64,000 nt of DNA from Azolla caroliniana (Eukaryota > Polypodiophyta): assembly GCA_043228905.1 (NCBI GenBank), contig JBHGNT010000003.1:16678001-16742000 (forward strand). Reading direction: 5' to 3'. The notes beneath the pieces are model-generated. The model searched no databases. It had not been told where the DNA came from and worked only from the letters and a program-made list of their open reading frames with translations. The position numbers and the translations under genes are program-made. Shown piece by piece: positions 19,492-28,940 of the stretch; positions within the stretch are counted from its first letter, which is position 1, and every line of letters begins with the position of its first letter.

Positions 19492-20188
19492 TGTTGGGAG
19501 ACAGGTCCCTCCGGATGGGAAGGGAGAAGAACAGTGCAGATGAACAAACTCAACCGAAACCAGATGAGGAGTACCTGGCTACGGAGAGCCGGATGGTGCA
19601 GACCCGGTGAAGACCGGATGAGGAGTACCCGGCTACGGAGAGCCGGATGGTGCAGACCCGGTGAAGACCGGATGAGGAGTACCCGGCTACGGAAAGCCGG
19701 ATAGTGCAGACCCAGTGAGGAATGCTCACCGGATGAAGAGACATATTCGTAAATATGTTTCTGAGAGTCCATCGAGGCTATATTTGTAAATAGCCGAAAA
19801 GTCATATTAGTATAAATATGACTTAGGGCAAACTTCTAGATAGAGTTGTTGTCATTCTTGTTGGCGCAAGGAGTGAGAGAGCGCGTAATTGTGTACAGAG
19901 AGAGAGAGAGAGATAGAGGTCGCTGCCTCTATTGTAACCGCCGCCTGTGGCGAAGATCGTGAGCACGAGGTCGTTGCCTCTGTGAACTCACTGTTATACA
20001 TTCTAACATAGTGATAGTTTGCAGCCTGTGGGCTGCAGTGGTTTTTAACCCTAGTTTGGGGTTTTCCACGTAAACATCCTGTGTACTCTTCTCTTCTTCA
20101 TGTCGTGTTTTCTTTCCCATTTTTTGTGTATGATCCTAAGCTCGGTTGTGGCCGAGCGTTGCGCATAAGGAGCGTCTAGTTCTCGTCA
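19492..20188 (+). repeat. Copia-2 5' LTR
   Basis: It runs TGTTGGGAGACAGG...TTCTCGTCA. It carries three copies of a 54-bp repeat (starts 19563, 19617, 19671), whereas the 3' LTR has two. Three stacked inverted repeats precede the GGGCAA box at 19826. A (GA)n run lies near 19900. Confidence 0.93.
19741..19824 (+). promoter_or_regulatory. Three stacked inverted repeats with TATA-type loop (Copia-2 U3)
   Basis: ACATAT/ATATGT (19741-19758), GGCTAT/ATAGCC (19776-19795) and AAGTCATAT/ATATGACTT (19799-19824). Each loop holds a TNGTA(T)AA motif. The last loop, TAGTATAA, continues into the 3' arm as TATAAAT, the likely TATA box. The repeats recur at the same place in the 3' LTR (last one 24434-24459). 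Confidence 0.7.
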
Positions 20189-20190
20189 AG

Positions 20191-20202
20191 TGGTATCAAA
20201 GC
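20191..20202 (+). other. Copia-2 primer-binding site
   Basis: TGGTATCAAAGC starts two bases after the LTR. It differs by one base from the initiator Met-tRNA complement. Confidence 0.88.
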
Positions 20203-20217
20203 GAAACAACACAGAAA

Positions 20218-22484
20218 ATGGACGAATCGTTTGGCGGCATGTTCAAGCTCACCGGCTCCAACTATTCGGTATGGAAGTCGAAGATGAGGAACATGCTCGT
20301 GGTTAAAGATCCTTGGTTGCCGGTTCAGTTTGGGGACAAGAGACCAGACAAGATCGACGCCACAATATGGGAGGTGATGCACATGAAGACAACAGCGTAC
20401 ATACGGTGCTTCATCGACATGAGCCTATACAACAACTTCAATGAAGAGAGCAAGGCTCATGAGCTCAGGGAGAAGATCGGCATTATGTTTCAGAACAAAA
20501 ATGTTGTTAATCAGGTTTCGATATTCCAGAAGCTAGTAAGACTCCGGTACCAAGATGGCTCCAGCATGGTGGAGCACATGAATGCCTTCCAGGGGTTGAT
20601 CCACCAGGCAACATCTTTGGAGGTACCTCTCGCCGATGAGGTACTAGCACTACTCCTGCTCGGTTCCCTCCTGGATAGCTGGGAGACGTTGGTTGTCACT
20701 TTAGCAAGAGTAAAGTCAAGCTTGCTAGATGAGGAGGCGCGTTGGAAAGATAAAGATACGAGCTCCGACTCCAAAGCGTTACTTACCGAATCGGAACGCG
20801 GAAGACATAGGAACTGTAGCCTTCAGAACCAGGAAAAGTCGGGGACACGGTCAAAGTCAAGGGGGAGGCCTACTTGCTTCTATTGCGGCAAGCCGGGACA
20901 CTTCCAGAAGAACTGTCGGCATTTCTGGAAAGACAAGGAAACCGACAGTACCGATTCGAAGCGGACACTGGACCGGAACGGTAAAGACCGGAGGGGGCCG
21001 CACCGGAAGGGGATGACGGCAATCACGGCAAATGAAGAAGAGTTGATGCTCATCACTGAGGAGAGTGAGATAAACCTTGCCGGCGACGAGATGACCTGGG
21101 TGGTAGACTCCGGAGCGTCATTCCACCTTACCTCGGACAAGAAATGCTTCACATCCTACTCAGCCGGTCATCACGGCTGTGTCCGGATGGGGAATGAAGG
21201 AACATGCCGAATCGTCGGCATAGGAAACGTGTGGCTGACAACACCAACCGGATGCAAGTTGCTGCTGAAGGATGTCCGACACGTTCCGGAGGTTCGTCTG
21301 AACCTGATATCAGTCGGTCGGCTAGATGATGAAGGCTACACAGGTAGCATCCGGAACGGTGTCATGAAGTTCAGCAAAGGGAGCCTGATTGTGGCTCGGG
21401 CCCGGAAGGTCAACACACTGTACCTGATGAATGCTCGGTCATATCCGGAAGAAGTGAACGTGGCATCCAACACTGCCGGTGAGCTGTGGCACAAGAGGCT
21501 GTGTCATATGAGCGAGAAGGGGATGAAGAGGCTTGCAGACGACAACCTCATTCCAGTGAAGAACGTGCACTTGGAGAAGTGCACTAATTGTCTGGCCGGT
21601 AAGAAAAACCGGACCTCCTTCCGATCAAGGCGACCGATGAGACGTAATGCGCCACTGGAGTTGGTGCATACGGATGTGTGTCAAGTAGACACGAAGTCAC
21701 ATGCCGGAGCGCAGTACTTCGTGACGTTCATTGATGACCACAGCCGGAAGCTGTGGGCCACACCGTTGAAGACAAAGGATCAAGTGCTATCCGTTTTCAA
21801 AGAGCTCCACGCGAGAGTGGAAAGAGAAACCGGTCGGAAGCTGAAGGCGGTTCGAGCAGATAACGGAGGAGAATACCGGGGGCAGTTTGAGGAGTACTGC
21901 CGCTCAAAGGGAATCCGGCTCGAATTTACCGTGCCGAAGACGCCGGAACTAAACGGACTGGCCGAGAGGATGAACCGGACCATAATGGAGAGGGTCTGGA
22001 GTATGCTAGCGCATGCAAAACTACCCAAGAAGTTTTGGGCTGAGGCATTGTCGATGGCGACTTATGTGATAAATAGATAACCCTCAGTACCCTTGGACGG
22101 AGACACACCACAGAGTGTGTGGACCGGTAAGGAAGTATCCTACCGGCATCTGAAGGTGTTCAGGTGTCTCGTGTACGTGCATGTAGCTAAGGACCGGAGA
22201 GGAAAGTTAGGTCCAAAGACCCGGCCATGCATATTCCTCGGTTACGGTGACGATGAGTTCGGCTACCGAGTGTGGGACCTGGTCGACAAGAAGGTATTCT
22301 GGAGTCGAGATATTATCTTCATGGAGGACAAGACGCTCGCAGACTGGGAGTCGTAGAAGAAGATAATGAACTCCGAGTCGACCGGTAAGGATAGACTCTA
22401 CGATCAGTAGACCCAATTGGCAAGAGACCGGTTAGCACTCGAGGAACCGGCCAAGACCCCGAATCGGATTCGGATGAAGAGCAA
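20218..22484 (+). pseudogene. Copia-2 gag, protease, integrase with few lesions
   Basis: The start is ATG 20218 (MDESFGGMFKLTGSNYSVWK). Upstream codons in the same frame lie in the LTR and primer site. Domains in order: a copia-type gag with zinc knuckle CFYCGKPGHFQKNC near residue 220, protease WVVDSGASFHLT near residue 300, the GAG-pre-integrase region with a CX2C pair (CTNCLAGK), and integrase with VHTDVC, RADNGGEY and ELNGLAERMN carrying the D, D and E. The first stop is TAA at 22078-22080 (a Ser codon in Copia-3), followed by TAG at 22354. Near 22453 about 60 bp, present in Copia-3 at 59830-59895, is deleted and shifts the frame into the RT ORF. Confidence 0.88.
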
Positions 22485-24164
22485 ATGGAGGAGCCAGTTA
22501 CCGAAGCCCGAAGACGGAGATATCCTCTCAGAGAGAGAAGGGCCCCCCGGAGATTTCCGGATGAAGAGCATGTTCTGCTGACCGATGAGGGGGAGCTGGA
22601 AAGCTTCGAAGAAGCGAAGGATGACACCCACAGCCGCAAATGGTTAAGTGCCATGCAGGATGAGATGGATTCCCTACATGAGAACCATACGTACGAATTG
22701 GTGGAGTTGCCGAAAGGAAAGCGGGCACTCCAAAACAAGTGGGTGTACAAGTTGAAACTGGGAGATGCTGGCAACCCCCCGAGATACGAAGCCAGAATCG
22801 TGTTGAAGGGGTTCCAGCAGAAGAAGGGTGTGGACTTTGACGAGATATTTGCCCCGGTTGTAAAGATGACCTCCATCCGGATGGTGCTGAGTATAGCGGC
22901 AAGCATGGACCTCGAGGTAGAGCAGCTGGACGTGAAGACGGCATTCCTTCACGGCGACCTCGAAGAGGAGATCTACATGCAGCAACCGGAAGGATTCGTG
23001 GAGAAAGGGAAGGAGCACCTGGTATGCCGGCTGAAGAAGAGCCTGTACGGACAGAAGCAGGCTCCCCGTCAATGGTACTGGAAGTTCGACTCCTTCATGG
23101 CCGATCAAGGGTATCACAAGATGCAGGCCGATCACTGCATGTTTGTGAAGAAGTTCGAAGGAGGCGACTTCCTGATACTCCTTCTGTACGTGGATGACAT
23201 GTTGATCGTCGGACGGGACCAAGTCAAAATACGGATGCTGAAGAAGGCTCTCAACCGGACCTTCTCAATGAAAGACTTGGGTCCGGCAAGACAGATGTTG
23301 GGGATGCATATTATCCGGAACCAGTCAGCGAAGCAATTATGGTTGTCACAGGAGAAGTACGTGACAAAGGTGCTTCACCGGTTGAACATGTCAGATGCGA
23401 AACCGGTCGGATCGACACTTCCGGAAAACTGCAGGCTATCCGGTAAGCAAAGCCCGAAGACGAAAGCAGAGAAGGCGGATATGATGAAGATTCCATATGC
23501 CTCTGCCATCGGGAGCTTAATGTACGCAATGGTTTGTACCCGACCGGATATAGGATATGCAGTCGGAGTGGTGAGCCGGTGTATGAGCAATCCCGGCAAG
23601 GAGCACTGGAACGCGGTCAAATGGATACTCCGGTATTTGAAGGGCACTTCAAATATGTGTCTCCGATTCGGCTCCGGAAAACCTCAACTTGACGGTTTCA
23701 CCGATTCGAATATGTCGGCTAATGTGGATACCAACCGGTCTACATCCAGGTATGTAATGACATATGCAGGGGGAGCTGTTTCGTGGCAGTCGAGGCTGCA
23801 GAAGACGGTTGCATTGTCAACCACGGAGGCGGAGTACATGGCGGCTGTGGAAGTCGACAAGGAAATATTATGGATGAAGGACTTCATCGGAGAGCTCGGT
23901 ATCCGGCAAGATGAATACCGACTCTATTGCGACAGTCAAAGTGCCATCCACCTTGCTAAGAATGTGGCCTACCATTCCCGGACGAAGCATATCCAGCGAA
24001 GGTATCACTGGATCCGGGAAAGAGTAGATGACCAGGAGTTCGCATTGACAAAGATCCACACGGCTGAGAACGGGTCAGATATGCTGACCAAAGTGCTGAT
24101 ACCTGACAAGCTGGATGCATGCCGGAAGACAATCAGACTGGTAAGACACCCTATGCCGGAGTGA
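22485..24164 (+). CDS. Copia-2 reverse transcriptase and RNase H
   Basis: 559 open codons. The start at 22485 is only the edge of the frame after the upstream deletion. RT motifs: NKWVYKLKLGDAGNPPRYEARIV, VDFDEIFAPVVKM, LDVKTAFLHGDLEEEIYMQQ and the catalytic LLYVDDMLIVGRD. RNase H: AVSWQSRLQKTVALSTTEAEYMA, YCDSQSAIHL and SRTKHIQRRYHWIRER. It ends at a stop after VRHPMPE, ten bases before the 3' LTR. The polypurine tract overlaps the stop. The domain looks intact, but it is cut off from gag and integrase by three upstream lesions, so it would need them bridged or supplied from elsewhere. Confidence 0.88.
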   Translation: MEEPVTEARRRRYPLRERRAPRRFPDEEHVLLTDEGELESFEEAKDDTHSRKWLSAMQDEMDSLHENHTYELVELPKGKRALQNKWVYKLKLGDAGNPPRYEARIVLKGFQQKKGVDFDEIFAPVVKMTSIRMVLSIAASMDLEVEQLDVKTAFLHGDLEEEIYMQQPEGFVEKGKEHLVCRLKKSLYGQKQAPRQWYWKFDSFMADQGYHKMQADHCMFVKKFEGGDFLILLLYVDDMLIVGRDQVKIRMLKKALNRTFSMKDLGPARQMLGMHIIRNQSAKQLWLSQEKYVTKVLHRLNMSDAKPVGSTLPENCRLSGKQSPKTKAEKADMMKIPYASAIGSLMYAMVCTRPDIGYAVGVVSRCMSNPGKEHWNAVKWILRYLKGTSNMCLRFGSGKPQLDGFTDSNMSANVDTNRSTSRYVMTYAGGAVSWQSRLQKTVALSTTEAEYMAAVEVDKEILWMKDFIGELGIRQDEYRLYCDSQSAIHLAKNVAYHSRTKHIQRRYHWIRERVDDQEFALTKIHTAENGSDMLTKVLIPDKLDACRKTIRLVRHPMPE

Positions 24165-24174
24165 AGGGGGAGTT
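24161..24174 (+). other. Copia-2 polypurine tract
   Basis: GTGAAGGGGGAGTT directly precedes the LTR start at 24175. Confidence 0.8.
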
Positions 24175-24827
24175 TGTTGGGAGACAGGTCCCTCCGGATG
24201 GGAAGGGAGAAGAACAGTGCAGATGAACAAACTCGGCCGAGGCCGAAACCGGATGAGGAGTACCCGGTTACGGAGAGCCGGATGGTGCAGACCCGGTGAA
24301 GACCGGATGAGGAGTACCCGGCTATGGAGAGCCGGATGGTGCAGAACCGGTGAGGAATGCTCACCGGATGAAGAGACATATTCGTAAATATGTTTCTTAG
24401 AGTCCACCGAGGCTATATTTGTAAATAGCCGAAAAGTCATATTAGTATAAATATGACTTAGGGCAAACTTCTAGATAGAGTTGTTGTCATTCTTGTTGGC
24501 GCAAGGAGTGAGAGATCACGTAACTGTGGACAGAGAGAGAGAGAGAGAGAGAAAGAGGCCGTTGCCTCTGTTGTAACCGCCGCCTGTGGCGAAGATCGTG
24601 AGCACGAGGTCGTTGCCTCTGTGAACTCACTGTTGTACATTCTAACATAGTGATAGTTTGCAGCCTGTGGGCTGCCATGGTTTTTTACCCTAGTTTGGGG
24701 TTTTCCACGTAAACATCATGTGTACTCTTCTCTTCTTCGTGTCATGTTTTCTTTCCCATTTTCTGTGTATGATCCTAAGCTCGGTTGTGGCCGAGCGTTG
24801 CGCATAAGGAGCGTCTAGTTCTCGTCA
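24175..24827 (+). repeat. Copia-2 3' LTR
   Basis: It is collinear with 19492-20188 but has two 54-bp repeats (24252 and 24306) instead of three, and ten extra bases (GGCCGAGGCC) near 24236. It ends TTCTCGTCA, then TSD GCATT. Confidence 0.93.
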
Positions 24828-24832
24828 GCATT

Positions 24833-25526
24833 GTCCATGTCACGATTACGGTTTCCATCGGCATTACCGGTGCTTGTCCGGTCATGAGTTCTGCCGGCAT
24901 ATAACCGGTTACGGAGCTATGCGTTGTCCGATCCGCCCATAGTGCATACGGAAGCATCTGCATCCAATCCTTCACCCTTCCGTCGCATGCTTTGGCAAGC
25001 GCTTTGACGATCGAACTATGTCCTCGCTCGACCTTCCTGTTGGCTTCCGGATTGTATGTCGTTGTTAGTGTTAATCAAACTCCATGTTTGGCGAAGAATC
25101 CCCTAGCTTTATCAGAGTCAAGTTCTCCCCGATCCGCAATCACTTGTCCTACGCACCCATACCTACAAAACACTTCTTCCGAAAGGAATTGGCATACCGT
25201 AGAACACATTTTCCTCCGTAGCGCCTGACCTTCTACTTGATTTGTGTGATCTTCCCAAGCTAACACCAAGTACTTTTGTCTGATCCCGGTTGGCATGGCT
25301 ACAATGCCGACCATCCATTTGAAGTTGATTGTCAGTGAGAATGTCGGAAGTAACTTATCTCGGTGTCGAACTCCGGAGTAGATTTGACACTTCTCGCAGC
25401 TTTCTGTGAACTCCGCGACATCTTTGTACATATTTTTCCACCAATATCTTTTTGCTTGATCTTCCCAAATGTTGCCCATGTTCCCCGATGTCCAGCCCAA
25501 TCAGATTTGTGAAATTCGGACATTAC
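24833..25526 (-). pseudogene. Gypsy-3 integrase zinc region and core
   Basis: The minus strand contains SEFHKSDWAGHRGTW with CEKCQIYS (HHCC), then a core with FKWMVGIVAMP where Gypsy-2 has FKWMVDLVTMP. The first catalytic Asp is therefore Gly. The second carboxylate segment VIADRGEL is present. After a stop, the TTTYNPEANRKVERGH segment with the Glu follows. It ends ...YALWADRTTHSSVTGYMPAE at the Copia-2 duplication and continues at 19486. Frame changes near 25526 and 25075 break it. Confidence 0.8.
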
Positions 25527-27704
25527 CTAGTTTCGTTGCTCTTTTGTCCTGAGTACTCGAAGTGGTATGCCACCCGGTCTTTTCGGCTCCCTCCATAAAA
25601 TTCCATTTTTCAAGAAGAACTTTCGGACTTGCCGTTTCTTACTTTGGATCTCGGCTCTCTTCTCTTTATTGTCCGATGATTCCTCGATTTCTCGTAGCAT
25701 TTTCCCAATCAACAAGCTTTCTCCCTCGTATTCTTCTTCCCAGAATTCTTGGATTACATCCACCCGGCATATGCGCTCCAAAGCAAAGTAGTCTTCGGAA
25801 ACTTCTTCATTATCGGATTTGGTTATGCCATCTCCGAACCGCGCCCTTGATAGCATATCCGCTACAGCGTTGTCTTTTCCGGAGATGTGTCTTACCTCCA
25901 GATTAAGTGACTTAACATATGCAATCCATCTTAGCATAGCCACATCCGGTATCGTGCAACACCGCATCATCCCAAGTATCGGAAGACAATCCGTTTCAAT
26001 CACTACTTCGGCTCCAATCAAATAATCTCGATCCGATTTGATTGCTGACACGACTCCCCATAATTCTCTTTTAACTTGTGCATATCCACGTTTCCTTTCA
26101 TTGAGAACCTTTGCTCCGAATCGGATCGGATATCGCGAACCTTCCGGATCAGCTTGATTGATGACCCATCCGATTCCTGTTGAACTTGTGTCAACCGTTA
26201 CTATGATCGGTTGGTCATAGTTCGGCTTCTTTAGTGCTTCTACCCTCCGTAGTGATTTCTTAAGCTTCTTCACGGCTTTGGTATGCTCCGGTTTCCATTC
26301 AAAATTCTTACCCTTCCGCAACAAGTGATAGAGTGGGTCCGCTATATGTGCATAGTGTGGAATCCATATGTGGTAGAATGCACATGCTCCAAGAAACCTT
26401 CGAACTTCGGATTGTGACTCGCATACTTCTTTCATAGCTCGAATCACATCGATCTTGGTTGGTGACGGTCTTCGGCCGTAGGGCCCACATAGATGTCCGA
26501 CTACCAATATTTCTTCTTGTCCGAATGCCGATTTCTCTCCGGAAAGTGTTAGATGCACATCTTCTAACTTCCGTAACACTTTCTCACAATCACGGATATG
26601 GTTGACTACGAACCTTCGGCATCCCCGTTCATCCATAGCTTCATCTTTTTCTTCCACCGCACACCCTTTTATCAGAATGTCATCTAGGAACGGCATCGTT
26701 ATCTCTGGTATGCAATCCCGGAGCACCTTGTTCATCGCATTCATCATATGTGCGACTGAGTTCGTCGCGCCTTGTGGTAGCGTACACATCCCGACTAATC
26801 CTATCGGTGTCCGCATGGTAGTGATGTCTCGGCTCTTCACAGCTAGTTGGAATTGGTCATATCCGGAGTATAGGTCTCCGATGGAGTATATTGCGCGACC
26901 GGCAAATGCTTCCGCAAATTCGTCCACTATCGGACCGACTCCGGAGTTCCGGATCATGACCTTGTTCACCGGTTGCAAATCTTGAATAAATCGGAGTGAC
27001 CCATTCTTCTTCGGAACCATAAACCATCGATTTGAGTACGGAGCATTTGATGGCTCTAGAATCCCCATCGCCACCTTCTCCTTGAGCAAGTCGATGATTT
27101 TCGGAATATGCGCCCGTGGCACTGGAATCGGCTTCAGGTTCCACGGCACATGGTCAATCATGAAGATCACCATTGGCTCCACTATCTTCGGGTCAGCGCA
27201 TCCTATTTCTTTCGATGTAAATGCAAATGCTCTCCCATGTCGCTCTAGCATCCCACGAAATCGTTCTTCTTCATTCTTTAATAGGAACCCACCTCCACTG
27301 ATCCGAAGTTTCTTCCGGGTCTCATCCGTGAAGGCATGTCCGATATCCACGGATTTCCGAAGTGTCAGATCTCCCGAGATTTCTTTCCTCTTTTGTTCGC
27401 TAAAAGCGGGTAGTGGTCCCGCGGCCGGTTTCACCTTCTTCTCCACGGTCTTGTATTTCGTACTTACCATTGCTTCTTCTTTGCGGAGCGCATCCGGCCC
27501 CATTTTCACAATGATCTCGTACATCTTGACCGACTTCACCGGAATTACCCGGTTTCCCTGGCTTGTATCTTCCGCGAGCTCTTCAAGCCGTTGTAGTGTG
27601 TTTCCATAGAACACCTCTTCGACTATGCCCACGATTTCTTCGTCTTCTTTTATTATTGATGTCGATCGTAACTTATCCTCCACTTTTCGGTATTCTTTCT
27701 TCAT
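25527..27704 (-). CDS. Gypsy-3 reverse transcriptase and RNase H
   Basis: An uninterrupted minus-strand frame of 725 codons starts within the protease-RT linker. RT: APYSNRWFMVPKKNGSLRF, IYSIGDLYSGYDQFQLA, MCTLPQGATNSV and the catalytic TMPFLDDILIKGC. RNase H: IIVTVDTSSTGIGW with the first Asp intact, YAQVKRELWG, VIETDCLPILG and HISGKDNAVADMLSR. The frame ends at 25527 with a frameshift just before the integrase HHCC region (LRVLRTKEQRN). It is the best preserved gypsy RT in the window and matches Gypsy-2 throughout. Enzymatic activity is possible in principle, but integrase and gag are broken. Confidence 0.88.
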   Translation of the reverse strand: MKKEYRKVEDKLRSTSIIKEDEEIVGIVEEVFYGNTLQRLEELAEDTSQGNRVIPVKSVKMYEIIVKMGPDALRKEEAMVSTKYKTVEKKVKPAAGPLPAFSEQKRKEISGDLTLRKSVDIGHAFTDETRKKLRISGGGFLLKNEEERFRGMLERHGRAFAFTSKEIGCADPKIVEPMVIFMIDHVPWNLKPIPVPRAHIPKIIDLLKEKVAMGILEPSNAPYSNRWFMVPKKNGSLRFIQDLQPVNKVMIRNSGVGPIVDEFAEAFAGRAIYSIGDLYSGYDQFQLAVKSRDITTMRTPIGLVGMCTLPQGATNSVAHMMNAMNKVLRDCIPEITMPFLDDILIKGCAVEEKDEAMDERGCRRFVVNHIRDCEKVLRKLEDVHLTLSGEKSAFGQEEILVVGHLCGPYGRRPSPTKIDVIRAMKEVCESQSEVRRFLGACAFYHIWIPHYAHIADPLYHLLRKGKNFEWKPEHTKAVKKLKKSLRRVEALKKPNYDQPIIVTVDTSSTGIGWVINQADPEGSRYPIRFGAKVLNERKRGYAQVKRELWGVVSAIKSDRDYLIGAEVVIETDCLPILGMMRCCTIPDVAMLRWIAYVKSLNLEVRHISGKDNAVADMLSRARFGDGITKSDNEEVSEDYFALERICRVDVIQEFWEEEYEGESLLIGKMLREIEESSDNKEKRAEIQSKKRQVRKFFLKNGILWREPKRPGGIPLRVLRTKEQRN

Positions 27705-27838
27705 TCCTCCGGTTACGGCCGTCTACGTGGATGCCCCATCCTGACCGATTCGTACTTGTTTTGCACCGAGAGGTTTCTTCCTGTGTGGGGTATCAGGGCT
27801 TCTCGGACTATCACTTCCCCACTCCGCAACAATCCGCT

Positions 27839-28283
27839 CTAAAAATCCATTCTTGTTTGGGACAAGAGCTCTCTCTTGTTCCTTTCATGATTTGCCGGCA
27901 CCGTTAGGAATTGGACGGATTTCCCTCCGTTTTGGCTCCAAATTCGTGCAAAAGCCGCACCGCTATCGAGCACCTTCGTCTCCATCCGTGATGCCGTAAT
28001 AAAACGTTGCCCGAGGGTCACGGAATGTGAGACCTCATCTTGTACGAAGAAATTTTGGTCGATCTCGACATCCCCAATCTTCATCGTCACATCCGGACAA
28101 GCCGCAAATAGATCTTCCGTTGCTTTAGTGGCCGCCCGGATCTTCCACCCATGATTCGTGTTAATAGGCCACTTACCCTTCCGGTAGAATTCCTTGGACA
28201 TCAAGTTGATCTCCGATCCGTGATCAATCAATGCTAGCACGGGTTCTTTGATGCTACCGATTCGAACCGGAGTCTTTGTAGTT
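27839..28283 (-). pseudogene. Gypsy-3 protease region
   Basis: The minus strand has a retropepsin-like stretch: PVRIGSIKEPVLALIDHGSE, INLMSKEFYRKGKWP, then IGDVEIDQNFFVQ and GQRFITASRMETK. The active-site motif is D-H-G-S, as in Gypsy-2. Copia-5 cuts the frame at 28284, so that PHWARA (34059) and TTKTPVRIG (28283) are neighbours in the uninterrupted element. A stop or frame change lies between 27704 and 27839. Confidence 0.78.
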
Positions 28284-28288
28284 GCGCG

Positions 28289-28611
28289 TGTCGAATACAA
28301 ATGTATAATGGACGTATTCACACTATCATCTTAGAGAGCCCAAGTTTGGGCTATTTCTGTAAATAACATAAAGGGCAGTTGCCCTAAATGAGTCACTATA
28401 TAAAGTGACTTTATAACCTTTTGTAAAGGTTGGTTGTTCATTGTTGTAGTTGTTGCCCTTTTATGAATATAGATATATTCTTTGTGCCTCTCTCTCTCTC
28501 TCTCTCTCTGTGCGTATTTTGTTCTTGCCTTTCTCATACGTAGGTATTTCTTCCTCACAGTTTCATACTGTGTGATCTCTTCCGCACTGACGGCCTTGTT
28601 CATTCCCTACA
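28289..28611 (+). repeat. Copia-5 5' LTR
   Basis: TGTCGAATACAAATG...CATTCCCTACA. Hairpins in order: AGCCCAA/TTGGGCT, GGGCA/TGCCC, then AGTCACT/AGTGACT (28391-28410) with TATATAA in its loop. (CT)n lies near 28489. Confidence 0.92.
28391..28410 (+). promoter_or_regulatory. TATA box in a hairpin loop (Copia-5)
   Basis: Perfect 7-bp arms AGTCACT and AGTGACT enclose ATATAA. TATATAA is at 28397-28403. The same structure is at 33837-33856 in the 3' LTR. Confidence 0.75.
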
Positions 28612-28940
28612 TATGGTATCAGAGCTTGGATTTCCTTCATCCCGCTGCCGGCCGCCATTCGAATCTTTGGATCACAACATTCTGTTTTTTTTCTGTTTTG
28701 TATGAATATAGATATATTCTTTGTGCCTCTCTCTCTCTCTCTCTCTCTCTGTGCGTATTTTGTTCTTGCCTTTCTCATACGTAGGTATTTCTTCCTCACA
28801 GTTTCATACTGTGTGATCTCTTCCGCACTGACGGCCTTGTTCATTCCCTACATATGGTATCAGAGCTTGGATTTCCTTCATCCCGCTGCCGGCCGCCATT
28901 CGAATCTTTGGATCACAACATTCTGTTTTTTTTCTGTTTT
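28462..28940 (+). repeat. Tandem duplication of LTR 3' part plus primer site
   Basis: A block of about 239 bp starting TATGAATATAGATATATTC (28462) repeats at 28701. It covers the (CT)n tract, the LTR end, the primer site and about 85 bp of leader. Copia-5 therefore has two primer sites, 28614-28625 and 28855-28866. The 3' LTR has one copy. Confidence 0.9.
28614..28625 (+). other. Copia-5 primer-binding site, first of two
   Basis: TGGTATCAGAGC is a perfect initiator Met-tRNA complement two bases after the LTR. An identical site is at 28855-28866. Confidence 0.9.

Larger units (their letters stand above)
19492..24827 (+). mobile_element. Copia-2: nearly complete Ty1/copia element (family A)
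   Basis: It has a 5' LTR (19492-20188), initiator-Met primer site, gag-pol, polypurine tract and 3' LTR (24175-24827). The 5-bp duplications GCATT at 19487-19491 and 24828-24832 are perfect. It is inserted in the Gypsy-3 integrase. Few lesions: nonsense codons at 22078 and 22354 and near 22407, and a deletion near 22453. It is the best reference here for reading Copia-1 and Copia-3. Confidence 0.93.
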
